This document shows positions 1 through 7,282 of a stretch of DNA of 53,835 bases, in pieces (positions within the stretch are counted from its first letter, which is position 1; each line of letters opens with the position of its first letter). The notes under the pieces are model-generated. The model was not told the origin of the DNA and ran no database searches. It was given only the letters and a program-made list of their open reading frames with translations. Origin of the DNA: Bacteroidales bacterium UBA5287 (GTDB lineage Bacteria > Bacteroidota > Bacteroidia > Bacteroidales > Dysgonomonadaceae); assembly GCA_002411345.1 (NCBI GenBank), contig DHSL01000056.1, positions 1 to 53,835 of the forward strand, given 5' to 3'. A program made the position numbers and the translations under genes.

Positions 1-35
1 AACGGTATTTTAGGACGAGACATGTAACATAAATA

Positions 36-66
36 AAAAGAGCCTGGTGTAATCACAGGCTCTTTT
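36..66 (-). terminator. Hairpin terminator, probably bidirectional
   Basis: A perfect 11-bp inverted repeat (AAAAGAGCCTG at 36-46, CAGGCTCTTTT at 56-66) encloses a 9-nt loop. Read on the minus strand the stem is followed by a T-rich run (TTTTTATTT), so it fits termination of the yceI-like gene about 100 nt upstream. The plus-strand side also ends in TTTT, so it may serve a convergent gene outside the window. Confidence 0.75.
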
Positions 67-163
67 ACTTATGGCATTTTTTCGTAATTTGAACAGTTTT
101 AGGTATAAATTTCAATTTGAATAATCAACATTATTTTATCGTTTGACATTCTTCATTTACAAA

Positions 164-736
164 TTATTGCCCTTTGAATTCGAGATATAAAGTGATGTCA
201 ACCTTTTTGCCAATCATACCAGATGTAACATCATAAGAAACATTATAGTCAAGACGGTTAATAGTGTTTTCGGCTACAAATCCTACAGTATTTGTGCCGT
301 CTTCGCCCTTAACCAATCCGCCATAAGTAACCATAAAAGTAGTCGGTTTTGAAACGTCTTTGATTGTTAACACTCCATTTAATTTAAAATGTTTATCATC
401 AATCATTTCTACACTTGTACTCTTAAAAGACATGGTTGGATATTTCTCTACTTCAAAGAAATCAGCACTGCGCAAATGATTGTCACGCGCCTCTACACCT
501 GTATTTATACTGGGGGTTTCAACTGTAAATGACACTTTGGCTGTCGTTGGATCTGACGGATTACCTGTTAAAGTACCTTCAAACTTATCAAACTTCCCTT
601 TGACAAAAGAGATAGCCAAATGTTTTATCTTGAAGTTTACAGATGAATGATAAGGGTCTGTCTTATAGGTTGATTGAGCTGATAAACCAAGACTAAATCC
701 CGCAATAACTAATAGTAATAATATAGTTCTTTTCAT
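164..736 (-). CDS. YceI-like periplasmic lipocalin-fold protein
   Basis: This 190-residue protein opens with a Sec signal peptide (hydrophobic core after MKRT, cleavage expected near SAQ-ST). The mature part has the YceI pattern: a start like YKTDPYHSSVNFKIKHL, a central VEARDNHLRSADFFEVEKYP segment, and the closing beta strands. Length matches the family. YceI proteins form an extended lipocalin barrel that binds polyisoprenoid or other lipid-like molecules; the ligand here is unknown. The ATG start gives a complete signal peptide. The gene stands alone and is divergent from sufB, with a hairpin terminator about 100 nt downstream. Confidence 0.88.
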   Translation of the reverse strand: MKRTILLLLVIAGFSLGLSAQSTYKTDPYHSSVNFKIKHLAISFVKGKFDKFEGTLTGNPSDPTTAKVSFTVETPSINTGVEARDNHLRSADFFEVEKYPTMSFKSTSVEMIDDKHFKLNGVLTIKDVSKPTTFMVTYGGLVKGEDGTNTVGFVAENTINRLDYNVSYDVTSGMIGKKVDITLYLEFKGQ

Positions 737-843
737 ATTTGTTTAATTTATAATTGTTACATCAACATAAACATTATATATCAAATAATGTTCATTTTTG
801 TCATGTTAACAATATGTATTATGGGGTATTCAGAAAAAACCAT

Positions 844-873
844 TACTTTTGCTACAACAAAATAATATATTTG
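844..873 (+). promoter_or_regulatory. Candidate Bacteroidetes promoter for sufB
   Basis: Two matches to the Bacteroidetes -7 consensus TAnnTTTG occur here: TACTTTTG at 844-851 and TATATTTG at 866-873. The second would start transcription near 880 and leave a leader of about 45 nt before the sufB ATG. I see no convincing -33 TTG at the usual 17-23 nt spacing for either. Confidence 0.45.
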
Positions 874-927
874 TTGTTTATAAGACTAAATACAATCAGA
901 GTATGCAAAATACTCAACATATAGGTT

Positions 928-2385
928 ATGCAAGAACAAGAACAAAAACAGGATGAAATCCTACACGAACTAGCTAATAGCGATTATAAATATGGTTTTA
1001 CTACTGATGTACATACAGAAGTAATAGAAAAGGGACTCAACGAAGATGTGATTCGACTGATTTCTTCAAAGAAAAATGAACCGGAGTGGCTACTTGAATT
1101 TAGATTAAAATCATATAGACACTGGCTTACAATGAAAATGCCGAACTGGGCGCATCTTAACATTCCTGAAATTAATTATCAAGATATAATATATTATGCG
1201 GACCCGACAAAAAAGAAGAATCTGGAAAGTCTGGACGAAGTTGATCCTGAGTTATTGAAAACGTTCGACCGACTGGGAATTCCTCTGGAGGAACAAAAAC
1301 AGTTGACGGGTGTTGCTGTGGATGCAGTTATGGACAGTGTTTCTGTTAAAACAACTTTCAAAGAAGTGCTCGCCGAAAAAGGTATTATTTTCAGCTCTTT
1401 TAGTGAGGCTGTTCAACATCACCCGGATTTGGTGAAGAAATACCTTGGTAGCGTTGTTCCATATAAGGATAACTTTTTTGCGACGCTCAATTCTGCTGTT
1501 TTTAGCGATGGATCTTTCGTTTATATCCCAAAAGGTGTTAGATGCCCAATGGAATTATCGACTTATTTCCGTATAAACACGGCAAATACAGGACAATTTG
1601 AACGGACACTAATTGTTGCGGACGAAGATTCGTATGTTAGCTATCTTGAAGGTTGCACTGCTCCAATGAGAGACGAAAATCAATTGCATGCGGCAATTGT
1701 GGAAATCGTTGCTCTGGATAATGCTGAAGTAAAATACTCTACTGTACAAAACTGGTACCCTGGAGATGCTAAAGGAAAAGGTGGCATATATAACTTTGTT
1801 ACTAAACGTGGCATCTGCAAAGGAAATAACTCAAAAATTTCCTGGACGCAAGTCGAAACAGGATCGGCAATTACATGGAAATATCCGTCTTGCATACTGG
1901 CTGGCGATAATTCTGTTGGAGAATTTTATTCGGTTGCTGTGACAAATAATTTTCAACAAGCTGATACTGGTACAAAAATGATACACCTGGGGAAAAACAC
2001 AAAGAGTACAATCGTTTCTAAAGGTATTTCAGGGGGCAGCAGCCAAAATAGTTATCGTGGATTGGTGAAAATATCCAAAAGAGCAGAAAATGCACGCAAC
2101 CATTCTCAATGCGATAGTTTGTTACTAACAGATCATTGCGGTTCACATACTTTCCCTTACACGGATATTCAAAACAATACAGCAATACTGGAACATGAAG
2201 CAACAACTTCAAAAATTAGCGAGGACCAAATCTTTTATTGTAATCAAAGGGGATTAAACGAGGAAGAAGCAATTGGATTAATTGTGAATGGTTACGTTAA
2301 AGAAGTTGTAAATAAACTTCCTATGGAGTTTGCTGTTGAAGCACAAAAACTTCTGCAAATTAGCCTGGAAGGAAGTGTGGGATAA
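928..2385 (+). CDS. sufB: Fe-S cluster assembly scaffold SufB
   Basis: This 485-residue protein is SufB, the scaffold subunit of the cytosolic SufBCD complex on which iron-sulfur clusters are built. The C-terminal half is highly conserved: SQCDSLLLTDHCGSHT, FEHEATTSKISEDQIFYCNQRGL-type residues and a closing KLLQISLEGSVG. Cys404 in DHCGSH aligns with the catalytic cysteine region of E. coli SufB. Length is normal and the ATG start fits. SufB normally precedes sufC, sufD and sufS; here the next gene is an unrelated DUF6261-like ORF and then a terminator, so SufC and SufD must come from elsewhere in the genome. Confidence 0.95.
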   Translation: MQEQEQKQDEILHELANSDYKYGFTTDVHTEVIEKGLNEDVIRLISSKKNEPEWLLEFRLKSYRHWLTMKMPNWAHLNIPEINYQDIIYYADPTKKKNLESLDEVDPELLKTFDRLGIPLEEQKQLTGVAVDAVMDSVSVKTTFKEVLAEKGIIFSSFSEAVQHHPDLVKKYLGSVVPYKDNFFATLNSAVFSDGSFVYIPKGVRCPMELSTYFRINTANTGQFERTLIVADEDSYVSYLEGCTAPMRDENQLHAAIVEIVALDNAEVKYSTVQNWYPGDAKGKGGIYNFVTKRGICKGNNSKISWTQVETGSAITWKYPSCILAGDNSVGEFYSVAVTNNFQQADTGTKMIHLGKNTKSTIVSKGISGGSSQNSYRGLVKISKRAENARNHSQCDSLLLTDHCGSHTFPYTDIQNNTAILEHEATTSKISEDQIFYCNQRGLNEEEAIGLIVNGYVKEVVNKLPMEFAVEAQKLLQISLEGSVG

Positions 2386-2494
2386 TTGAATGAGGTCTAA
2401 TCATTTAGGTAAAAAAAATAATTCTTTAAGAGTTGTCTGTTTTTTATTAAACATTTTTTCAATTTAAATGTTTAAAGGATAAACAATATCTAAT

Positions 2495-3259
2495 ATGAAA
2501 AAAATTATTCAATTTAACTACCAAGAGTTATGGCCCAATGAATATGTGGAATTATTCAAACTCATTATCGCTGTTACTGAAAAGCATAATCCGGAAGAAT
2601 TGCATCTGACAAAAGCTGTCGAAAAAGTTAAACGACATGTCGCAGATGTCAATAAATTGAAAATGGTCGAAGATGGCTTTACAAAGAAATTCGTTGATCT
2701 GGATAACAGACGGGATAATTTAACGATTTCTCTTTTCAAAATAGCAACTTTATGGACCAAAACAAACTTGACGGAGATGGTCAAAAACGGACAGGTAATT
2801 ATCGATTGGTTAAATAGACATCAATTCGAGAATATGTCCTCGGCAGCTTACAATGATCAGACTAAAAGAACTGAAGAACTTCTCGAAGATGCTGGTTCAT
2901 CTAAAGAAATTTCTGAAGCAATTAATGTTCTTAGCCTCGACGCATTAGTAAATGAGTTGAAATCTGTAAACACATATTTTGATTATCATTATAAGAAATT
3001 CCTCTCTACAGGACATAAATCCGAAGAGGGATTAAACTATAGAGAAATACGCTTTAAAGCGGACATGGACATACGAGGATTATTCGGATATATAGAGATG
3101 TATCAGAATAATTATTATTTCAGTAAATTGGATTATGAGCCACTGGTTAATGAGCTTAATGAACTGTTGATAACTTACAAAACAAAGTTGGATAAAAGAA
3201 AAGATGAAGCTAAACGCGCTAATGATCTAAATCCAGACGAAGTATATGTAACAGAATAA
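2495..3259 (+). CDS. DUF6261-like protein of unknown function
   Basis: This 254-residue soluble protein is rich in Lys, Glu, Asn and Leu, with no signal peptide or transmembrane segment. It looks mostly alpha-helical. The N-terminus (MKKIIQFNYQELWPNEYVELF) and the overall pattern resemble the Bacteroidota DUF6261 family, whose function is not known. It lies 109 nt downstream of sufB on the same strand and ends about 60 nt before a strong terminator, so it could be co-transcribed with sufB. I see no clear promoter of its own. The family call is from memory of the pattern and is moderate. Confidence 0.55.
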   Translation: MKKIIQFNYQELWPNEYVELFKLIIAVTEKHNPEELHLTKAVEKVKRHVADVNKLKMVEDGFTKKFVDLDNRRDNLTISLFKIATLWTKTNLTEMVKNGQVIIDWLNRHQFENMSSAAYNDQTKRTEELLEDAGSSKEISEAINVLSLDALVNELKSVNTYFDYHYKKFLSTGHKSEEGLNYREIRFKADMDIRGLFGYIEMYQNNYYFSKLDYEPLVNELNELLITYKTKLDKRKDEAKRANDLNPDEVYVTE

Positions 3260-3612
3260 TCATTTAATTGATTATTGCATATTCGAACTTCACAACATTA
3301 CAACATTACAACAATACAAAAGTCCCTTTTTAAGGGACTTTTTATTTTTAGATCTTGTTTATGATCTGTAAATTATACTCGAATCCTACCTTGTTCGGTT
3401 TTTGATATAATAGTGAATACTTGTTTATTATATATGGATTATCTTCGTATCCTAATTGTATTTCTCTTTTTGACAGTTAAAATGCCAATCTATGATTATA
3501 CTGGTGTTTTTAACTTAACATTTCAACACTTCAACCAATAACAGAATGGGATACTTAAAAACTTCAATAGAACTTCCCTAAAAGTTTATACAACAATGCA
3601 CAAATTGAATGA
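3260..3612. other. Intergenic spacer between convergent genes
   Basis: This 353-bp AT-rich spacer separates the DUF6261-like gene (+) from the MurG-like glycosyltransferase (-). It holds a short acaacatt direct repeat near 3293-3310 and the terminator at 3318-3350. I see no further gene or RNA in the remaining 260 bp. Confidence 0.5.
3318..3350 (+). terminator. Rho-independent terminator after the sufB unit
   Basis: An 11-bp perfect stem (AAAAGTCCCTT at 3318-3328, AAGGGACTTTT at 3332-3342) with a 3-nt loop is followed by a T-rich tract (TATTTTTA). It lies about 60 nt after the DUF6261-like stop codon. The stem is also flanked by A's, so it may act on the minus strand too. Confidence 0.85.
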
Positions 3613-4695
3613 TTAATCTTCGCAAATTTCTTTGATAAATAAATCTTCTGCCTGATGAACCCAGTCACGAAAATGCTTATCTGGTTGATAATTAGGAATA
3701 AAATCAATCAGCTTACTCAATTCAAAGTTATTACTACTAATACCGGCACCCGACAAACCTGCATCGTAAGCATTAAATTCCTGTTCTACATGAACGGGAA
3801 TCATTAATATTGGTTTTTGATAATATAATGCTTCACATACCGATTCGAATCCCGAAGTGGTTGAATAAGCCATACTCCCTGCCATACTTTTCAAAAATAA
3901 TGTATCATTCAATCGGTATAATATCAAATTATCATCTATAACAGTTACATCATCTGCACCTTTTTTATCCCAGAAAAAACGAAGTGGAATTTCAGGATGT
4001 TTCATATGCCAATCCATTACTTCATCATAATATCCTGTGTTAAGCATATAGCCATGAATATAATTACCTTGGGTTGGCTCAACTTCAAAAACCTCTCTTC
4101 GCAATAGCGGTGGAACTACAACAATACGCTTTTCTTTACTTCCCGGCATATCACGAAAAGATAAGGCAAGCAATTTAGTGGCTCTCTGACATGTTGCTTT
4201 TGATAACATCCGCAAGAAATAATATTTTACATCTTGCTCAGTAGAAGTCTTATAATTAGGATTTAATAAAACATAATGATGTCCAACACATATAAACTTT
4301 ATTCCTTGTTTATCATCAAATTTATAATAAGCAAAAGCCATACCGGTTATCAGCTCATAAAAATTGATCACAGCATCTGGTTTGTATTCTAATATTTTAT
4401 CTTTAACAAACTGGATACTTTTTCTGAAATACATAGAATGAACAGCATTGTCCAATACTGTAGCAAATATGTTTGGACGCTTATTCTTGTATAATGTGGT
4501 GAAATTTGGACTGTTAAAAACAAAAACAGGAGCTCCTATCTTTTCCAAAAAGAACTTAGGAATCTCCCTGGAATCACTTTTTCCGACTAATACTGCTGAA
4601 ACTTCGTGACCATGTTTCCGCAATAAATAGGCTAACGAGAGCGCTTGAGTGAAGTGCCCTCTTCCTTCTCCTTGTACTGTAAATAAAAACCTCAC
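3613..4695 (-). CDS. MurG-like (GT28-type fold) glycosyltransferase
   Basis: About 361 residues. The N-terminal RFLFTVQGEGRGHFTQALSL carries the GxGRGH-type signature of MurG/GT-B glycosyltransferases, and the C-terminal half has the donor-site pattern (YSTTSGFESVCEAL followed by KPILMIPVHVEQEFNA). It resembles the uncharacterised glycosyltransferase group sometimes labelled TIGR00661. Donor and acceptor are unknown. I place the start at a GTG (4693-4695). A TTG further upstream (4729-4731) keeps the frame open but falls at a TACTTTTG -7 box, so it would not be transcribed as a start codon. It lies downstream of the dihydroorotase on the same strand. Confidence 0.75.
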   Translation of the reverse strand: MRFLFTVQGEGRGHFTQALSLAYLLRKHGHEVSAVLVGKSDSREIPKFFLEKIGAPVFVFNSPNFTTLYKNKRPNIFATVLDNAVHSMYFRKSIQFVKDKILEYKPDAVINFYELITGMAFAYYKFDDKQGIKFICVGHHYVLLNPNYKTSTEQDVKYYFLRMLSKATCQRATKLLALSFRDMPGSKEKRIVVVPPLLRREVFEVEPTQGNYIHGYMLNTGYYDEVMDWHMKHPEIPLRFFWDKKGADDVTVIDDNLILYRLNDTLFLKSMAGSMAYSTTSGFESVCEALYYQKPILMIPVHVEQEFNAYDAGLSGAGISSNNFELSKLIDFIPNYQPDKHFRDWVHQAEDLFIKEICED

Positions 4696-4720
4696 AGATA
4701 AATTTATTTTGTATTTAATA

Positions 4721-4728
4721 CAAAAGTA
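4721..4728 (-). promoter_or_regulatory. -7 promoter box for the MurG-like gene
   Basis: TACTTTTG on the minus strand matches TAnnTTTG exactly. Transcription would start near 4714, leaving about 19 nt to the GTG at 4695. No TTG lies at the ideal -33 spacing; a CTTTG sits 14 nt upstream. Confidence 0.5.
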
Positions 4729-4791
4729 CAAAATATTTGCATCAAAGTCGATACAATAAGCGCCAATAAAAACAAAATATTACAGTAAACA

Positions 4792-6129
4792 CTATCTGTT
4801 AAACTCAAGTGCCTGTCCTATATTCTTTTCAGATACTGCTTTTCCATCAAATACCAACTCTCCATTTACAAAAGTGGAGACAATGGAATGTGAGAATGTC
4901 TCACTTTCAAAAGGCGACCAACCACATTTATAAAGAATATTATCTTTTGAAACTGTATAATCTTTATTCGGATCTACTAATACTAAATCTGCAAAAAAAC
5001 CTTCACGAATGTATCCCCTATCTTTTACTTTAAATAGTTTGGCAGCTGCATGACACATTTTCTCCACAACAAACTCTACAGTAAATAAACCCTGTTTACA
5101 TAACTCGAGCATAATCTGAAGCGAGTGTTGAACAAGTGGTCCACCTGAAGCTGCTTTCAAACAACCTCCTTCTTTTTCACTCAACAAATGAGGGGCGTGA
5201 TCAGTAGCAACAACATCAAGTTTCCCATTTAATAAAGCTGCACGTAATGCTTCTCTATCAGTTTTGGTCTTAATAGCCGGATTCCATTTTATTAATGCCC
5301 CTTTTCGACTATAATCATCATCAGTAAACCAAAGATGATGAACACATACTTCTGAGGTTATTTTTTTATCTTCTATTGCGGAATTACTGAACAAACTCAT
5401 TTCGTGCGCAGTAGAAAGATGAAGTACATGCAATCTTGATCCATATTTATCGGCAAGTTCCACTGCCTGTACTGATGATGCATAACACGCTTCAGCAGAA
5501 CGAATCAAAGGATGATATTTTACTGGAATTTCTTCTCCAAACTTGAGTTTATACTCTTTAATATTATTTTGAATGATCTCCTCTTTTTCACAATGTGTTG
5601 CTATCAATGTATCTACTTCTGCAAAAATCTGTTGAAGTGATTTTGTATTATCGACTAACATATTCCCAGTGGATGCGCCCATAAAGACCTTAATTCCACA
5701 TACCTTTTTGGTATCTATCTTTTTGAGTTCCGCAATATTATCATTGGTTCCACCCATATAAAAAGAATAATTGGCGACTGAACGATCTACAGCACTTTCA
5801 AATTTCTGTTCAAGTGCCTCAATGGTAATTGTTTGAGGATTTGTATTGGGCATATCCATATAAGATGTTACTCCTCCAGCAACAGCTGCTCTACTTTCGC
5901 TTGTAATATCTCCTTTATATGTCAATCCTGGATCACGAAAATGAACCTGATCATCAATCACACCTGGAATCAGATATAATCCTTGTGCATCAAACACTTC
6001 TGAATGATTAAAAATCTGTTCAGGAACATCATCTATAAATATTCGAGAAATACGTTCGTGTTCAATAAGGACAGATCCTACAAACCTTTTTCCATCGTTT
6101 ATAATTATAGCTTTATGTATCAGTATCAT
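4792..6129 (-). CDS. pyrC: Dihydroorotase-family amidohydrolase with altered metal motif
   Basis: About 445 residues from the ATG at 6129 (MILIHKAIIINDG). It has the class I dihydroorotase layout: a metal-site loop GVIDDQVHFRDPG, PNTNPQT, GIKVFMGAST, THCEKEE, LHVLHLSTAHE and TDHAPHLLSEKEG. Dihydroorotase closes carbamoyl-aspartate to dihydroorotate in pyrimidine synthesis. The usual HxH of the metal site reads QVH here (Gln61), so one metal ligand is replaced while the other histidines remain; I believe related Bacteroidales proteins share this. Its start is 4 nt from the end of the upstream glycosyltransferase, so the two form an operon. Confidence 0.82.
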   Translation of the reverse strand: MILIHKAIIINDGKRFVGSVLIEHERISRIFIDDVPEQIFNHSEVFDAQGLYLIPGVIDDQVHFRDPGLTYKGDITSESRAAVAGGVTSYMDMPNTNPQTITIEALEQKFESAVDRSVANYSFYMGGTNDNIAELKKIDTKKVCGIKVFMGASTGNMLVDNTKSLQQIFAEVDTLIATHCEKEEIIQNNIKEYKLKFGEEIPVKYHPLIRSAEACYASSVQAVELADKYGSRLHVLHLSTAHEMSLFSNSAIEDKKITSEVCVHHLWFTDDDYSRKGALIKWNPAIKTKTDREALRAALLNGKLDVVATDHAPHLLSEKEGGCLKAASGGPLVQHSLQIMLELCKQGLFTVEFVVEKMCHAAAKLFKVKDRGYIREGFFADLVLVDPNKDYTVSKDNILYKCGWSPFESETFSHSIVSTFVNGELVFDGKAVSEKNIGQALEFNR

Positions 6130-6133
6130 GTTG

Positions 6134-6874
6134 TTAATGCTGTTTTGGCTTAATTTTACCAAATATCTTTCTCCATCTTAAGTTAATTACTCCAAAAAAT
6201 GCTTCTCCAAAAATACTTGTATTCATCTTTGATACGCCCAATCTTCGATTTACAAAAATTACAGATACCTCTTTAATTTTAAAACCTAAAACAAAAGCAC
6301 TGTATTTCATTTCTATTTGAAATGCATAACCCTTGAATTTAATATTGTCCAAATCAATAGCTTCAAGTACTTTACGTTTGTAACAAACAAAACCGGCAGT
6401 TGTGTCATGAACCTTCAACCTGGTAATCATCTTAACATATTTTGATGCAAAATATGACATTAACACCCGTCCCATCGGCCAATTCACAACATTCACACCC
6501 GTAGAATAACGAGAACCGATTGCCATATCATATCCTTCAAGAGCACAAGCATTATACAATCGAGGCAAATCATTGGGATCATGAGAAAAATCGGCATCCA
6601 TCTCAAATATATATTCATAATTTCTGCTTAATGCCCATTTAAAACCATGAATATAAGCTGTACCCAGCCCTTGTTTACCCTTACGTTCTTCTATAAAAAG
6701 CCTGTTCGGAAACTCGTTCATCAAACTATAAACAATCGAAGCTGTCCCATCGGGAGAACCATCATCTATAACCAAAATATCAAAGTACTTGTTCAATCCG
6801 AAAACTGCACGAATAATATTTTCGATATTTTCTTTCTCGTTATATGTTGGTATAATTACAATGCTGTCTGGCAT
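6134..6874 (-). CDS. Family 2 glycosyltransferase, dolichol/polyprenol-phosphate mannosyltransferase type
   Basis: About 246 residues from the ATG at 6874. The GT2 fold is clear: IIPTYNEKENIENII at the start, DDGSPDGT, the metal-binding MDADFSHDP with its DxD, and GSRYSTGVNV. It matches the DPM1-like enzymes that load a polyprenyl phosphate with mannose or another hexose at the membrane for later glycan or glycoprotein assembly. No C-terminal membrane segments are present, as in the short soluble DPM1 class. A TTG 21 nt upstream keeps the frame open but is less likely than the ATG. First gene of the operon with the dihydroorotase; a good promoter lies at 6933-6960. Confidence 0.88.
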   Translation of the reverse strand: MPDSIVIIPTYNEKENIENIIRAVFGLNKYFDILVIDDGSPDGTASIVYSLMNEFPNRLFIEERKGKQGLGTAYIHGFKWALSRNYEYIFEMDADFSHDPNDLPRLYNACALEGYDMAIGSRYSTGVNVVNWPMGRVLMSYFASKYVKMITRLKVHDTTAGFVCYKRKVLEAIDLDNIKFKGYAFQIEMKYSAFVLGFKIKEVSVIFVNRRLGVSKMNTSIFGEAFFGVINLRWRKIFGKIKPKQH

Positions 6875-6932
6875 AAATTCTAAATATTTATTCAAAAATA
6901 GTACTTTAAAATTATATTTGAGGTCTAAACTT

Positions 6933-6960
6933 CAAAAATAATTGATTTTAGCATGAACAA
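6933..6960 (-). promoter_or_regulatory. Bacteroidetes promoter for the GT2-dihydroorotase operon
   Basis: On the minus strand a TTG (6958-6960) is followed by 17 nt and then TATTTTTG (6933-6940), an exact TAnnTTTG box with allowed spacing. The predicted leader to the ATG at 6874 is about 50 nt. Confidence 0.6.
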
Positions 6961-7133
6961 CACTTAATGATTCCGTAATATTTACTTAATCCATCATATA
7001 ATGTAATATAAAATCTTCAATATAATTATTGATTCTAACATATTTGTAAAATAACATTAAATATCAATGGGATATTTGTTGCTTAATACAATGTGATTTT
7101 CTGTTTTTTACTTCATAAATTAGTATATTTTAG

Positions 7134-7141
7134 TATCTTTG
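7134..7141 (+). promoter_or_regulatory. -7 promoter box for the protease/PorV operon
   Basis: TATCTTTG matches TAnnTTTG exactly. Transcription would start near 7148 and give a leader of about 135 nt. No exact -33 TTG is seen. Confidence 0.45.
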
Positions 7142-7282
7142 TTGACAAGTTGTTTTATGGTTAAATAAGTAATATCTACTGTAAAAGTTAAGCTAAAACA
7201 AACAGGAAACCATTACAAATTTAAAACCTGCAAAATCAGCAATCAATTTGTTTTATTTTATTAATATAGGTCATTTTTATAC

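Larger units (their letters stand above)
6896..7282. other. Divergent intergenic region with two promoters
   Basis: This 390-bp AT-rich region lies between the minus-strand glycosyltransferase operon and the plus-strand protease. It holds the promoters at 6933-6960 (-) and 7134-7141 (+). The protease leader would be about 135 nt long. I see no ORF or structured RNA. Confidence 0.5.
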
